DNA of 44,296 bases from Bacillota bacterium (GCA_023413555.1 JAEZPG010000082.1:1-44296); one strand, 5' to 3'; numbered from the stretch's first letter, positions 15,832 through 25,003 are shown. Numbers and translations are program-made. Notes: generated by a model not told the origin, from the letters alone.

Positions 15832-17115
15832 TTATAATACTTTTCCTATATCATATAAAGCATTGGCAACCAACCAATTTTGTGGGAAGAATTTCATTAT
15901 GTTCCAATAGCTTCCACCCCTAAAACCGTATTCAAAGATAAGCCGTAACTTGGCATTCATACTTCTTGCATCTTCAAACCAGACTACATGTTCCACTCCA
16001 TCCTGGTTGGTGTAATAGTAGAATGGAGCTTGGGATGTCTCATCATATTCTATTGTTGCACCAAACTGGGTAGCCCTTTCAACTGCCTCTACATTACCTA
16101 TAGAAGAAGCCTGGGTAGTTCCTCTTACAAAAGGGAGAGGCCAGTCATAGCCATAGTTTGGAAGACCTAGATAGATCTTGGCAGGTGGAATTCTGGTGAT
16201 AGCGTAGTCTAGCACCTCTCGAACTTTATTGATTGGAGCAACAGCCATAGGTGGGCCAAAGGTATAACCCCATTCATAGGTCATAAGAAGGACTGTATTA
16301 GCGGCAGCACCTAGAGCAGCATAATCATGTCCTTCGTATAGGGTGCCAGGTTGGTCATCTGCTATCTTAGGAGCCAGAGCAACCATTACCTCAAAATCAT
16401 TTTCGTTTAGCTCAATACGAAGCTTGTTTATAAAGTCTACATATAAATCCTTATCCTCAGGATAGATAAATTCAAAGTCTACGTCTAAGCCATAATAATT
16501 CTTTTCCTTCATGTTAGTAAGAATATTCTGAATTAAGGTGTTCTGCACATCCTCATTAATTAGGAGAGAATGGGCCAGTGCATTGCTAAAGGTACCGTCA
16601 TTGGTAAGGGTAGAGAGTAGCATGATTGGGGCAACCCCATAATCCCTAGCAATGTTAATAAGTTCGGTATCATCAATTGGAATTAGTTCTCCTTCCGGTG
16701 TAAATCCATAAGTAAAAATGGTAAGAAAGGTTAAGTAAGGCAATGTTTTCTGCAAAGTCCTACGATTGATAAATGGATAGGCATAGCCATTGAGATTTGC
16801 AGCCCCAAGCTTTTCTTCCTGAAAGCTAATTACTAGAGTCTCCCCTGGGTAGATATAGTCCCGATTGTTGAGGCCAGGATTATTTTGTAATAATGCTACT
16901 ACCGTAATACCATTAGCCTCTGCAATATCAATCAAATTATCATTTTCTTGTACGGTATAGGTCTGGGCTGGGTACTGGATTACGATAGTCTGGCCAGGAA
17001 CCAGATTATCTGGATTAGGGAGCTCATTTTGGTCTTGAATAAACTCTTCAGAAAGGCCATATTGATTCGCAATTGATTCTAAACTCTCTCCTTCTGTTAC
17101 AACATGTATGGTCAT
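15832..17115 (-). CDS. LysM/GH18 spore-type peptidoglycan hydrolase (YaaH/SleL-like)
   Basis: A 427-residue protein with two N-terminal LysM modules (about 3-49 and 52-98, each ending in a PGQT/PGET turn) and a glycoside hydrolase family 18 barrel. The catalytic motif is LDVDFEF, with the acid probably Glu215 and Asp211 and Asp213 before it. This layout matches Bacillus SleL/YaaH, an N-acetylglucosaminidase that degrades cortex fragments during germination. No signal peptide is present, as in SleL. The frame extends 37 codons upstream, but AAGGAG lies 7 nt before this ATG and the LysM starts directly after it. Sporulation genes elsewhere in the window agree with this role. No clear sporulation-sigma promoter could be assigned. 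Confidence 0.85.
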   Translation of the reverse strand: MTIHVVTEGESLESIANQYGLSEEFIQDQNELPNPDNLVPGQTIVIQYPAQTYTVQENDNLIDIAEANGITVVALLQNNPGLNNRDYIYPGETLVISFQEEKLGAANLNGYAYPFINRRTLQKTLPYLTFLTIFTYGFTPEGELIPIDDTELINIARDYGVAPIMLLSTLTNDGTFSNALAHSLLINEDVQNTLIQNILTNMKEKNYYGLDVDFEFIYPEDKDLYVDFINKLRIELNENDFEVMVALAPKIADDQPGTLYEGHDYAALGAAANTVLLMTYEWGYTFGPPMAVAPINKVREVLDYAITRIPPAKIYLGLPNYGYDWPLPFVRGTTQASSIGNVEAVERATQFGATIEYDETSQAPFYYYTNQDGVEHVVWFEDARSMNAKLRLIFEYGFRGGSYWNIMKFFPQNWLVANALYDIGKVL

Positions 17116-17302
17116 TGATAACTCCTTGGACATAGTAATCTTAGTTATATATATGAGAAGATATATTAAAACAATACTGTTAAATTGTAAAACGGAACAA
17201 TTTGTAGTTTGAATTGTTATAATCAATTATATTTGTTATACAAATTGTTTGACTTTTCCTATAATGAAGCAAAAAATGATTTGGGAAAGGAATAATTATA
17301 TC

Positions 17303-18541
17303 ATGAGTATGAAAATAAGTTATGCAGAACGAATAGGTGGGAGTTCCTTTGGAAAAACCGAAGAAACATTCAAGTTTGAAAAGATAAAACTGACTAAGAG
17401 AAAAGCACAGGAATTAAAACCGGGTACATTTTTGATTGATATGGGAGTAGGAGAGCCAGATTTACCTGCTTCATCCTCAGTTGCCAAAGTATTAGGACAG
17501 GAAGCTGAAAAGGCTGTAAATCGTTTTAATGCCGACAATGGGATTATGGAATATAAAAGGGCAGCAGCTGACTATATGAAGAAAGTTTATAACGTAAATG
17601 GCTTATCATCGGATAATCAAATCTGTCACGGAATTGGAAGTAAATCAATTCTGGCTATGCTTCCCTTAGCCTTTATTAATCCTGGTGATGTTGCAATCCT
17701 AACCGTCCCTGGTTATCCTATCTTAGGGACAACAACAAGGTATTTGGGAGGTCAAGTATATGAATGTAAATTACATAAGAAAAATGGTTTTCTTCCAAAC
17801 CTTAGTGAGATTCCTGAGGCAATATGTAAAAGAGCAAAACTATTGTATCTCAATTATCCAAACAACCCAACAGGAGCAGTTGCAAATCAGGAATTCTACG
17901 AGAAAGTGGTGGACTTTGCAAGAGAACATCAGATTGTCGTGGTAAACGATGCAGCTTACGGTGCCATCCTTTATGATGAACGTCATCCTTTTAGCTTTTT
18001 AAGTGTGCCAGGAGTTATGGAGGTAGGGGTAGAAATTCACTCTATGTCAAAGGCTTTTTGTATGACAGGCTGGAGACTGGGTTTTATCGCTGGTAATGAA
18101 AAGGTGGTAAAAGCCTTTGCAACAATAAAGAATAATATGGACTCAGGACAATTTCGAGCCATACAGCTAGCAGGTGCTTATGCACTTAAGAATTCGGAAC
18201 TTACGAAAGTACAGGTAAAAAGGTATGAGGTACGAATGAGAGCCTTAGTAGATGCCCTTAATATGGTCGGGTTTTCGGCGGAGATGGCGGCTGGAACCTA
18301 CTACTTATATGTGAAGGCACCAGTGGCAGGGAAACGGGCGGATGGCTGCAGAGTTCAGTTTGAGGATGCAGAAGACGCAGCTACCTTTCTGATTGAAGAA
18401 GCCATGATTTCTATAGTGCCTTGGACTGAAGCTGGAAATTATCTACGTTGGTCTGTAACCTATGAGGCAGGAGAGTACTCTGATCAGGAGGTAATTGAAC
18501 TCCTTAAGAAAAGACTAGAACAATTGGAGCTTTCATTCTAA
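17303..18541 (+). CDS. DapL-like class I/II aminotransferase (LL-diaminopimelate aminotransferase family)
   Basis: A 412-residue fold-type I PLP enzyme. Visible landmarks are DMGVGEPDLP, VPGYPILGTTTRYLGG, YLNYPNNPTGA, VVNDAAYG and SMSKAFCMTGWRLGF, with Lys250 as the Schiff-base lysine. Length and order fit LL-diaminopimelate aminotransferase (DapL), which converts tetrahydrodipicolinate directly to LL-DAP for lysine and peptidoglycan. The C-terminal third (KADGCR-like insert, IVPWTEAGNYLRW) is less typical, so another amino-acid aminotransferase is possible. The frame is open from 17249, but TATAAT at 17260-17265 and AAAGGA about 11 nt upstream favour the start at 17303. It is divergent from the GH18 gene. 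Confidence 0.7.
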   Translation: MSMKISYAERIGGSSFGKTEETFKFEKIKLTKRKAQELKPGTFLIDMGVGEPDLPASSSVAKVLGQEAEKAVNRFNADNGIMEYKRAAADYMKKVYNVNGLSSDNQICHGIGSKSILAMLPLAFINPGDVAILTVPGYPILGTTTRYLGGQVYECKLHKKNGFLPNLSEIPEAICKRAKLLYLNYPNNPTGAVANQEFYEKVVDFAREHQIVVVNDAAYGAILYDERHPFSFLSVPGVMEVGVEIHSMSKAFCMTGWRLGFIAGNEKVVKAFATIKNNMDSGQFRAIQLAGAYALKNSELTKVQVKRYEVRMRALVDALNMVGFSAEMAAGTYYLYVKAPVAGKRADGCRVQFEDAEDAATFLIEEAMISIVPWTEAGNYLRWSVTYEAGEYSDQEVIELLKKRLEQLELSF

Positions 18542-18568
18542 ACAGTGAAATCTCTACTGTTTATTTTT
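18541..18568 (+). terminator. Terminator after the DapL-like gene
   Basis: AACAGT (18541-18546) pairs with ACTGTT (18556-18561), followed by TATTTTT. The hairpin starts in the stop codon. Confidence 0.6.
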
Positions 18569-18595
18569 GAAATTATTGATATAATAAAGCCATAA

Positions 18596-18608
18596 CTATA
18601 AATTATAG
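18596..18608. promoter_or_regulatory. Palindrome upstream of lysR, candidate operator
   Basis: CTATAAATTATAG is a perfect 6-1-6 palindrome 36 bp before the LysR start. Its AT-rich dyad with T...A spacing is compatible with LysR-type sites and autoregulation. The assignment is by position only. Confidence 0.4.
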
Positions 18609-18643
18609 ATATCAATAAATTCATAAGTAATAGGGGGAGTATA

Positions 18644-19540
18644 ATGAGCGTTAACCTGGAATATTATAAAATACTATACTATGTCGTCCAGTATGGCAGC
18701 TTCACTCAGGCAGCAGAAGAGCTTTGCATCACCCAGCCAGCAGTTAGTCAAGCTATAAAAAGCTTGGAAAGTGTATTAGGAAGCCAACTGTTTGTTCGTA
18801 GTGCCAAAGGAGTGGCACTAACAAAGGAAGGAGAAGTTCTGTACTCCTATGTAAAGCGTGGTTATGAATCCATTCTTTTAGGAGAATCCGCCTTTAGAAA
18901 GTTACTTGATCTGGAGAATGGGGAGATAAGGATTGGAGCTAGTGATATGACACTAAAGTATTTCCTGCTTCCTCATTTGGAACATTTTCATGAATGTTAT
19001 CCTGGAATTAAAATCAAGGTAACCAATGCACCTACTCCTGAAACCATAGAAAATCTTATGGATGGGAAAATAGACTTTGGTATTGTCACTACACCTTTTA
19101 AAGAAGGAGAAGGGATTAAATCAATGAAGGTGAGAAAGCTTCAGGATGTGTTTATTGCTGGAAATCATTTTTTAGAGCTAAAAAATCGAACTCTTCAATA
19201 TAAGGATCTGACAGAGTACCCATTTATCTGCCTTGAGAAGGATACCAGTACTAGAGCCTATATGGATCGATTCCTTCAACAACAGAAAATTAATCTGGTA
19301 CCAGAGTTTGAACTTGCAACTAGTGACATGATTGTACAGTTCGCTAAGAGAAATCTAGGGATTGGTTACGTAGTATTAGACTTTGCCAAACCTCAGATTG
19401 CACGAGGAGAGGTCTTTCAACTTATGTTTAATGAAAAACTTCCAGAGAGAGATATTTGCATTATTAGTAGTGATAAATATCCACTTTCCACAGCAGCCAT
19501 GGAACTTTTATCAAGAATAAAGGAAGGAAATAAGGAATAG
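18644..19540 (+). CDS. LysR-family transcriptional regulator (CysL/CbbR-like)
   Basis: A 298-residue LysR-type regulator. The DNA-binding part (EYYKILYYVVQYGSFTQAAE, LCITQPAVSQAIKSLE, LFVRSAKGVALTKEG) is followed by a full effector domain (IRIGASDMTLKYFLLPHL, IDFGIVTTP, GIGYVVLDFA). GGGGGAG precedes the ATG. It lies 102 bp after the DapL-like gene, in the same direction, but a terminator separates them. Control of that gene is possible but not shown. Confidence 0.85.
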   Translation: MSVNLEYYKILYYVVQYGSFTQAAEELCITQPAVSQAIKSLESVLGSQLFVRSAKGVALTKEGEVLYSYVKRGYESILLGESAFRKLLDLENGEIRIGASDMTLKYFLLPHLEHFHECYPGIKIKVTNAPTPETIENLMDGKIDFGIVTTPFKEGEGIKSMKVRKLQDVFIAGNHFLELKNRTLQYKDLTEYPFICLEKDTSTRAYMDRFLQQQKINLVPEFELATSDMIVQFAKRNLGIGYVVLDFAKPQIARGEVFQLMFNEKLPERDICIISSDKYPLSTAAMELLSRIKEGNKE

Positions 19541-19659
19541 GGAGAATAAAAAGTGACTTCGCCACATTGGAAAGGGTTAAATAGACCGACAAAGTAAATA
19601 CCGCCTTGATCAATTGCAAAGGAGTAAGGCTAAAATAAATCTTGAGCAGACTAAAATAG

Positions 19660-19688
19660 TTGACAAAGTCCACCAATAATACTAATAT
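19660..19688 (+). promoter_or_regulatory. Sigma-A promoter for the MarR/GNAT pair
   Basis: A perfect TTGACA (19660-19665) and TAATAT (19683-19688) are 17 bp apart, 45 bp before the MarR start. Confidence 0.7.
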
Positions 19689-19733
19689 GACATTACAAAC
19701 AGATGTAAACAAGCCAGTTGTGGAGGAATGAAC

Positions 19734-20213
19734 ATGAGTGTCGATGCGGAAACCATAATTCGTATCCGGTCTTTTAATCGTTTTTATACCCAAAAATTGG
19801 GACTACTCAATCAACACTACTTAGGAAAATATTCTCTTACTGAGGCACGAGTATTGTTCGACATTAATGAACTCGGTAATTGCACTGCACAGCAGCTTTC
19901 CAATAGACTTGATATTGATAAGAGTTACCTGAGTAGAATCATTAAAAAGTTCTGCAAAGAAGGACTAGTTTTAAGGACTGAATCAAAAGAGGACAGACGT
20001 ATTCAAGTCCTTGAATTAAGCGATGCTGGGCAAGTTGTAATACAGTCGCTGATTGATGATTCAAACCGTCAGCTAGAGAGCCAGCTAATGCCATTAATGC
20101 CGTTTGACTGTGAGGAAATAAAGAAAGCATTAGACACCATTGAATTCTACTTTGGTGGATTTGAGGACTATTTTAAAAAAAAGGGGGGAATTAAACTATG
20201 GACACTTCTGTAA
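19734..20213 (+). CDS. MarR-family transcriptional regulator
   Basis: A 159-residue winged-helix regulator. The family core is LTEARVLFDINELGNCTAQQ with LSNRLDIDKSYLSRIIKKF (recognition helix) and the wing ESKEDRRIQVLELSDAG. An in-frame ATG at 19728 is only 1 nt from GGAGG; the ATG at 19734 has 7-nt spacing and is chosen. Its 3' end overlaps the GNAT gene by 16 nt and contains an A8G6 run (20175-20188), of which the Gs serve as the GNAT ribosome site. In many bacteria this MarR and this type of GNAT are one fused protein; here they are separate and coupled. The ligand is unknown. Confidence 0.85.
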   Translation: MSVDAETIIRIRSFNRFYTQKLGLLNQHYLGKYSLTEARVLFDINELGNCTAQQLSNRLDIDKSYLSRIIKKFCKEGLVLRTESKEDRRIQVLELSDAGQVVIQSLIDDSNRQLESQLMPLMPFDCEEIKKALDTIEFYFGGFEDYFKKKGGIKLWTLL

Positions 20214-20722
20214 TTATTCGTAAATATCGTCCAGCTGATCCTAGTCTTATTTCAGCTTTCCAAATGAAGATTTACGAAAAACAATATAAATTCAAGCCTA
20301 TTTTTGAATATTATCTTGTTTCAGGAATAGCTGAATTCTTGAAAAACCCACTTGGCAGCCAACTTTGGGTAGCCGAGAATGAAGCAGGAATAGTCGGTTC
20401 TATTGCTATAGTTAGAGAATACGAGAATACTGCTCATCTGCGTTGGTTTGCTGTTGATGAGTCCATGCAGGGAAAGGGAATCGGCAAGTCATTAGTAAAT
20501 AAAGCGCTTAGCTTCTGCAATGAAAACGGTTATGATAATATTGTACTCTGGACGACAAGTATTCTGAAATCTGCGAGACATATATACAGCAAGAATGGTT
20601 TTACGATAACAGAAACTAAAGAGAATGTTGAGTGGACAGATGCTGTGCTGACAGAGGAAAAATGGGAGAAACATCTGCAAAAAAACGCAAGAATAGACAG
20701 AGGTGACGAGTCAAAAGTGTAG
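20198..20722 (+). CDS. GNAT-family N-acetyltransferase
   Basis: A 174-residue acetyl-CoA-dependent acetyltransferase. Motif A is complete (LRWFAVDESMQGKGIGKSLV, with the QGKGIG acetyl-CoA loop), and the C-terminal part contains ARHIYSKNGFTITE, typical of the GNAT fold. It starts 16 nt inside the MarR gene and so depends on its translation. A GGGGGG run 9 nt upstream is the ribosome site. The substrate is not deducible; MarR-linked GNATs often acetylate small molecules or antibiotics, which is family knowledge only. Confidence 0.85.
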   Translation: MDTSVIIRKYRPADPSLISAFQMKIYEKQYKFKPIFEYYLVSGIAEFLKNPLGSQLWVAENEAGIVGSIAIVREYENTAHLRWFAVDESMQGKGIGKSLVNKALSFCNENGYDNIVLWTTSILKSARHIYSKNGFTITETKENVEWTDAVLTEEKWEKHLQKNARIDRGDESKV

Positions 20723-20739
20723 TGCCTGAAACAAAGTGA

Positions 20740-20765
20740 AAGCCAGCGCTTTGAAGCGCCGGCTT
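20740..20765. terminator. Hairpin between convergent GNAT and metQ genes
   Basis: AAGCC and GCGCT (20740-20750) pair with AGCGC and GGCTT (20755-20765) around a TTGA loop with one mismatch. The minus-strand side continues TTTCACTTTG. A smaller GAGGCT/AGCCTC hairpin follows at 20773-20787. It probably serves both operons. Confidence 0.6.
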
Positions 20766-20825
20766 AGTATCAGAGGCTTATAGCCTCATCCCCCCGTTTT
20801 ATAGCTAGGATACATTCCTATTTCA

Positions 20826-21641
20826 TTAGAAGGTTGGAACTACAGCTCCATCATATTTCTCTTCAATAAACTTACGGCAAGTGTCACTGTGAAGAGCATC
20901 CACCAACACCTTTATTTTTTCATCATTTTCATGACCTTTTTGCACTGCCAGGATATTTTCATAAGTTTTTGCAGCTAAGGAGTCCTTATTTTCGGAAATG
21001 ATAGCATCCTTTGAAGCACTTAAGTTTACCTGCAAAGCGTAGTTTCCGTTTATAACGCCTGCAGTCACATCAGGTAGGGCACGGGCTAACTGTGCTGCTT
21101 CAAGCTCTTTGAATTGTAGGTTTAATGGATTTTCTACAATATCTTTTATTGTAGCTGTAATTCCTGCATCATCCTTTAATTTCAATATACCATTATCCTG
21201 TAATAATAATAAAGCGCGGGCTTCATTGGTGGTGTCATTAGGGACAGCAATAACATCTCCATCTTTTAAGTCTTTCAAATCTTTAATTTTGTTGCTATAC
21301 ATCCCAAGTGGTTCATAATGAACAGCTGTAGCACTGACAAGATCAGTTTTCTTTTCCTTATTGAAATCCTCTAGGTAAGGAAGGTGTTGAAAGAAATTGG
21401 CATCTAGTTCACCCTGGCTTAAAGCAGTATTAGGAAGTACAAAGTCAGAAAACACTTTGATTTCTAAAGTATAGCCCTTTTCTTCAACTAATTTTTTAAT
21501 AGCCTCAAGGATTTCTGCATGTGGAGTAGAAGTCGCTCCTACCACGATTTTTTTGTTATTTTTGCTTGCAGCGCTACCACAGCCGGATAGCACTGAAAGA
21601 GATACTGTTAATATAAGTAAAACACTAATTATTCTTTTCAA
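20826..21641 (-). CDS. metQ: Methionine ABC transporter substrate-binding lipoprotein
   Basis: A 271-residue NlpA/MetQ-family lipoprotein. The signal peptide ends in a lipobox LSVLSGC (Cys21). The mature part has KIVVGATSTPHAEIL, LDANFFQHLPYL, IAVPNDTTNEARALLLLQ and the NGNYAL region of the family. I choose a TTG start at 21641 (reads MKRIISVLLI), because GGAGG lies 8 nt upstream of it; the ATG five codons earlier lies within that ribosome site. It is the last gene of metN-metI-metQ, 22 nt after metI. Family members bind D/L-methionine, some other amino acids. Confidence 0.9.
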   Translation of the reverse strand: MKRIISVLLILTVSLSVLSGCGSAASKNNKKIVVGATSTPHAEILEAIKKLVEEKGYTLEIKVFSDFVLPNTALSQGELDANFFQHLPYLEDFNKEKKTDLVSATAVHYEPLGMYSNKIKDLKDLKDGDVIAVPNDTTNEARALLLLQDNGILKLKDDAGITATIKDIVENPLNLQFKELEAAQLARALPDVTAGVINGNYALQVNLSASKDAIISENKDSLAAKTYENILAVQKGHENDEKIKVLVDALHSDTCRKFIEEKYDGAVVPTF

Positions 21642-21663
21642 TTCTAAATCCTCCATTCATTAT

Positions 21664-22326
21664 TTAATGTTGACGTTTGTCGTATGCCTTAGCCAAGCGC
21701 ATACCAATTTCTTGAAGTATCTGTACGATTACAACTAGTAAAACAACGGTAATCAGCATAATATCATTTTGATAACGGTAGAAACCATAGTTGATACCAA
21801 TGGTCCCTAGTCCACCACCACCTACAAATCCTGCCATAGCAGAGTAGCTAAGAATGGTTGTTACAGCAATGGCACATCCTACCAGTAAGGAAGGTCTTGC
21901 TTCTTTTAACAGTATTTTAATGATAATCTGTATGTTGGTTGCACCCATAGAACGACCTGCTTCGATGACACCTGCATCGACTTCTTTTAAAGAAGATTCT
22001 ACCAGTCTGGCTATAAATGGTGCAGCTGCAATAACAAGTGGAACAACAGTAGCAGTAGCTCCAATTGTAGTTCCTACTACAACTCGTGTAAATGGCAGAA
22101 TAGCTACCAGAAGAATTAAAAAAGGAATACTTCGGGCAATGTTTACAATGATATTTAAAATTACATTAATAACTCGCATTGGGCGTAAACCATCTTTGGC
22201 TGTTAATACAAGTAAGATTCCAAGTGGAATACCAATAATATAGGCAAAAAGGGAAGAAGCCAGAGTCATGTATAGAGATTCCCAGATTCCCTGGATTAAC
22301 ATTTGTAATGTAGCTGAATCAAGCAT
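21664..22326 (-). CDS. metI: Methionine ABC transporter permease
   Basis: A 220-residue integral membrane permease with five predicted TM helices and the coupling-loop region EAGRSMGATNIQIIIKILL. The N-terminus (IQGIWESLYMTLASSLFAYI) and the end (LAKAYDKRQH) match MetI. It overlaps metN by 8 nt; GAGGAGGT is 8 nt before its ATG. It works with MetN and MetQ in uptake of methionine across the membrane. Confidence 0.92.
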   Translation of the reverse strand: MLDSATLQMLIQGIWESLYMTLASSLFAYIIGIPLGILLVLTAKDGLRPMRVINVILNIIVNIARSIPFLILLVAILPFTRVVVGTTIGATATVVPLVIAAAPFIARLVESSLKEVDAGVIEAGRSMGATNIQIIIKILLKEARPSLLVGCAIAVTTILSYSAMAGFVGGGGLGTIGINYGFYRYQNDIMLITVVLLVVIVQILQEIGMRLAKAYDKRQH

Positions 22327-23347
22327 TTAGATCTACCTCCTCAACCACCACGTCTTGCGTGGAAAGATAATGTTTCATTTTAAGTGCAGTCAGTTCATCC
22401 TCGGGTAGTTGGACAATCATCTGTCCCATGGCTTTCCCATCTACGTCTCTGGTATCAGCAAACATAATGTTTACTGCAGCCTTGCATTCCAAGACCATGT
22501 TTGATATGATTGGCTCAGCAGAGGCAACTCCGTTAAATACAATACGAAGGGCTTTTTTGCCGAAAGAAAGTGTATCGGTAAGCTGCTCCGGATATACAAG
22601 ATGCTTACCTATGGCTGTTTTTGGATTACTGAACAAATCCTGCACATCTGCAATCTCGGCAATCTTGCTGTTGTCAATAATTGCAACACGATGACATATC
22701 TTCTCGATTACGTTCATTTCATGGGTGATTAGTACAATGGTAACACCCAGTTTTTTATTAATATCCTTCAATAACTGTAATACTTGGTTGGTGGTATTAG
22801 GGTCTAATGCACTGGTTGCTTCATCACAAAGAAGAACCTTAGGATTGGTAGCAAGTGCTCTGGCAATTGCTACACGTTGCTTTTGGCCACCAGATAATTG
22901 GGTTGGGTATGCTTCCATACGATCGGCCAGACCAACTAATTCTAATAATTCAGAGGCTCTTTTTGTGGCTTCTTCTTTCTTTACTCCAGCTAGTTCAAGA
23001 GGAAAGCAGACATTCTGCAATGCATTTCTTTGCATCAGTAGATTGAATTGCTGGAATATCATACTGATACTTTGTCTGACAGGAATCAGTTCCTTATTAC
23101 TTAGTTTTCCTAAGTCCAACTGTTTATTGTCTGGTTGAAATAGAACAGTTCCCGCTGTTGGGCGTTCTAAATAATTGATGCATCTAACTAAGGTACTTTT
23201 TCCGGCACCGCTTAATCCGATAATACCGAATATCTCGCCGGGATAAATATCCAGATTTATGTCCTTAAGAGCTTCTACCATTGTCTTTTTTTGGTAGAAG
23301 GTTTTGCTTAAATGCTGGATCCTAATAATTGGAGTTTTCTCAGTCAT
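22319..23347 (-). CDS. metN: Methionine ABC transporter ATP-binding protein with NIL domain
   Basis: A 342-residue ATPase. Walker A is GLSGAGKST, the ABC signature LSGGQKQRVAIARAL, Walker B VLLCDEATSALD, and the H-loop LITHEMNVI. Residues from about 265 form the C-terminal NIL (ACT-like) domain that binds methionine and inhibits transport in homologues. It is the first gene of metN-metI-metQ, on the minus strand behind a good sigma-A promoter. The 250-bp upstream region holds no S-box (SAM-I) motif that I can recognise. Confidence 0.93.
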   Translation of the reverse strand: MTEKTPIIRIQHLSKTFYQKKTMVEALKDINLDIYPGEIFGIIGLSGAGKSTLVRCINYLERPTAGTVLFQPDNKQLDLGKLSNKELIPVRQSISMIFQQFNLLMQRNALQNVCFPLELAGVKKEEATKRASELLELVGLADRMEAYPTQLSGGQKQRVAIARALATNPKVLLCDEATSALDPNTTNQVLQLLKDINKKLGVTIVLITHEMNVIEKICHRVAIIDNSKIAEIADVQDLFSNPKTAIGKHLVYPEQLTDTLSFGKKALRIVFNGVASAEPIISNMVLECKAAVNIMFADTRDVDGKAMGQMIVQLPEDELTALKMKHYLSTQDVVVEEVDLNA

Positions 23348-23404
23348 GACGTTTACCTCACTATCTATTTGTAACTACTGTTTCAACGACTTGTCGATGT
23401 AATG

Positions 23405-23432
23405 ATTATAGTATATCTTATGGGGAAGTCAA
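23405..23432 (-). promoter_or_regulatory. Sigma-A promoter for metNIQ
   Basis: On the minus strand TTGACT (23432-23427) and a perfect TATAAT (23410-23405) are 16 bp apart, 58 bp from metN. Confidence 0.65.
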
Positions 23433-23551
23433 TAATTTAGTCTAAAAAATGGTATCGGATTTTGTTATAATTAGTTATAAATAGTCGCAATGATTAACAA
23501 AAGGATTATAAGACATAAACATTACTTATGCATATCATAAAAAATATTGAT

Positions 23552-23580
23552 TTTACTTATAGTATTAAATAGTGTATGAT
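23552..23580 (+). promoter_or_regulatory. Sigma-A promoter for purA
   Basis: TTTACT (23552-23557) and TATGAT (23575-23580) are 17 bp apart, 54 bp before the purA start. Confidence 0.5.
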
Positions 23581-23634
23581 TGTGAAGTAAAAGTGTAATC
23601 ATAAAAATAAGATTCCAAATAGGAGGGTTCACTT

Positions 23635-24930
23635 ATGGTAAGAGCAATCGTTGGTGCCAACTGGGGCGACGAAGGTAAAGGTAAGATTACTGATATGCTT
23701 GGAGAACAGTCAGATATTATTGTACGTTTCCAAGGAGGAAGCAATGCAGGACATACAATCATAAACAATTATGGTAAATTTGCACTTCATTTACTACCAT
23801 CTGGTGTGTTTTATAACCATACTACCAGTGTGATCGGTAATGGTGTTGCATTGAACATTCCATATTTATTCCGTGAGATTAATGACATTGTTTCAAAAGG
23901 TGTTCCTATGCCTAAGATTAAAGTGTCCGATCGTGCCCAGATTCTAATGCCATATCATATCTTATTTGATCAATATGAAGAGGAAAGATTAGGTGGTAAA
24001 TCCTTTGGTTCCACCAAATCAGGAATCGCTCCATTTTATTCTGATAAATATGCAAAAATTGGTTTCCAGGTTTCTGAATTGTTTGACGAGGAAGTGCTGA
24101 AAGAGAAGATTGCTCGTGTATGTGAGCAGAAAAATGTCATCTTAGAGCATTTATATCATAAACCAAAATTAGATGAGACAGAATTATATCATACCTTAAT
24201 GGAATACCGTACAATGGTAGAACCATATGTATGTGATGTTTCAGCCTTTTTACATGATGCAATTAAGGAGGGTAAGAATATATTATTAGAGGGACAATTA
24301 GGATCCTTAAAAGACCCTGATTTCGGTATCTATCCAATGGTTACTTCCTCCTCTACCTTAGCTGCTTACGGTGCTATCGGCGCAGGGATCCCACCATATG
24401 AGATCAAAGACATTATTACAGTAGTAAAGGCTTATTCCAGTGCAGTAGGAGCTGGTGAATTTGTAAGTGAGATTTTTGGCGATGAGGCAGATGAACTAAG
24501 AAGACGTGGTGGTGATGGCGGTGAATTTGGCGCTACCACAGGACGTCCAAGACGTATGGGTTGGTTTGATGCGGTAGCTTCCCGTTATGGCTGTAAGATT
24601 CAGGGTGCAACCAATGTAGCTCTTACTGTATTAGATGTACTTGGTTATCTGGAGGAGATTCCAGTTTGTATCGGTTATGAGATTGACGGAGTTTTTACGA
24701 AGGATTTCCCAACCACCGTGAAGCTTGCAAAAGCAAAGCCTGTATATACAACACTCCCAGGTTGGAAGGAAGAAATCAGAGGAATTACTGAATATGAGAA
24801 GCTTCCTGAGAACTGTAGAAAATATATTGAATTCATTGAACAAGAACTTGAGGTGCCTGTTACCATGGTATCTAATGGTCCAGGAAGACATGAGATAATC
24901 CATCGTCTGAGTAAAATGAACACAAAATAA
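23635..24930 (+). CDS. purA: Adenylosuccinate synthetase
   Basis: A 431-residue GTP-dependent enzyme that joins IMP and aspartate to adenylosuccinate, the first step from IMP to AMP. Signatures are GANWGDEGKGKITDML (GTP/catalytic loop), FQGGSNAGHTI and, further on, the GEFGATTGRPRRMGWFDA region. The following step is by PurB, encoded at 7821. GGAGG is 9 nt before the ATG. It is monocistronic, with its own promoter and terminator, divergent from metNIQ. Confidence 0.96.
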   Translation: MVRAIVGANWGDEGKGKITDMLGEQSDIIVRFQGGSNAGHTIINNYGKFALHLLPSGVFYNHTTSVIGNGVALNIPYLFREINDIVSKGVPMPKIKVSDRAQILMPYHILFDQYEEERLGGKSFGSTKSGIAPFYSDKYAKIGFQVSELFDEEVLKEKIARVCEQKNVILEHLYHKPKLDETELYHTLMEYRTMVEPYVCDVSAFLHDAIKEGKNILLEGQLGSLKDPDFGIYPMVTSSSTLAAYGAIGAGIPPYEIKDIITVVKAYSSAVGAGEFVSEIFGDEADELRRRGGDGGEFGATTGRPRRMGWFDAVASRYGCKIQGATNVALTVLDVLGYLEEIPVCIGYEIDGVFTKDFPTTVKLAKAKPVYTTLPGWKEEIRGITEYEKLPENCRKYIEFIEQELEVPVTMVSNGPGRHEIIHRLSKMNTK

Positions 24931-24961
24931 TAGAATAATAGGATTTATAAAGGAAATAAAA

Positions 24962-25003
24962 GGGTGCATTTGATGTTGCTATAATAACAAATGCATCCTT
25001 TAT
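24962..25003 (+). terminator. Intrinsic terminator after purA
   Basis: An 11-bp stem pairs 24962-24972 with 24988-24998 (one G-U pair), followed by TTTATATT. Confidence 0.8.

Noticed and set aside
17116..17248. Sigma E or sigma G promoter before the GH18 gene
   Set aside because: Several ATA/CATATA strings occur in this AT-rich gap, but none fits either consensus with correct spacing.
20175..20200. Programmed frameshift fusing MarR and GNAT into one protein
   Set aside because: The GNAT frame has TAA at 20192-20194 directly before its ATG, so a shift in the run cannot give a fusion. Two overlapping genes are the better reading.
22725..23138. Plus-strand open frame inside metN
   Set aside because: It is antisense to conserved ABC ATPase motifs and has no ribosome site.
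23348..23634. SAM (S-box) riboswitch before metN
   Set aside because: No S-box core and no terminator hairpin are visible in the short leader between the promoter and metN.
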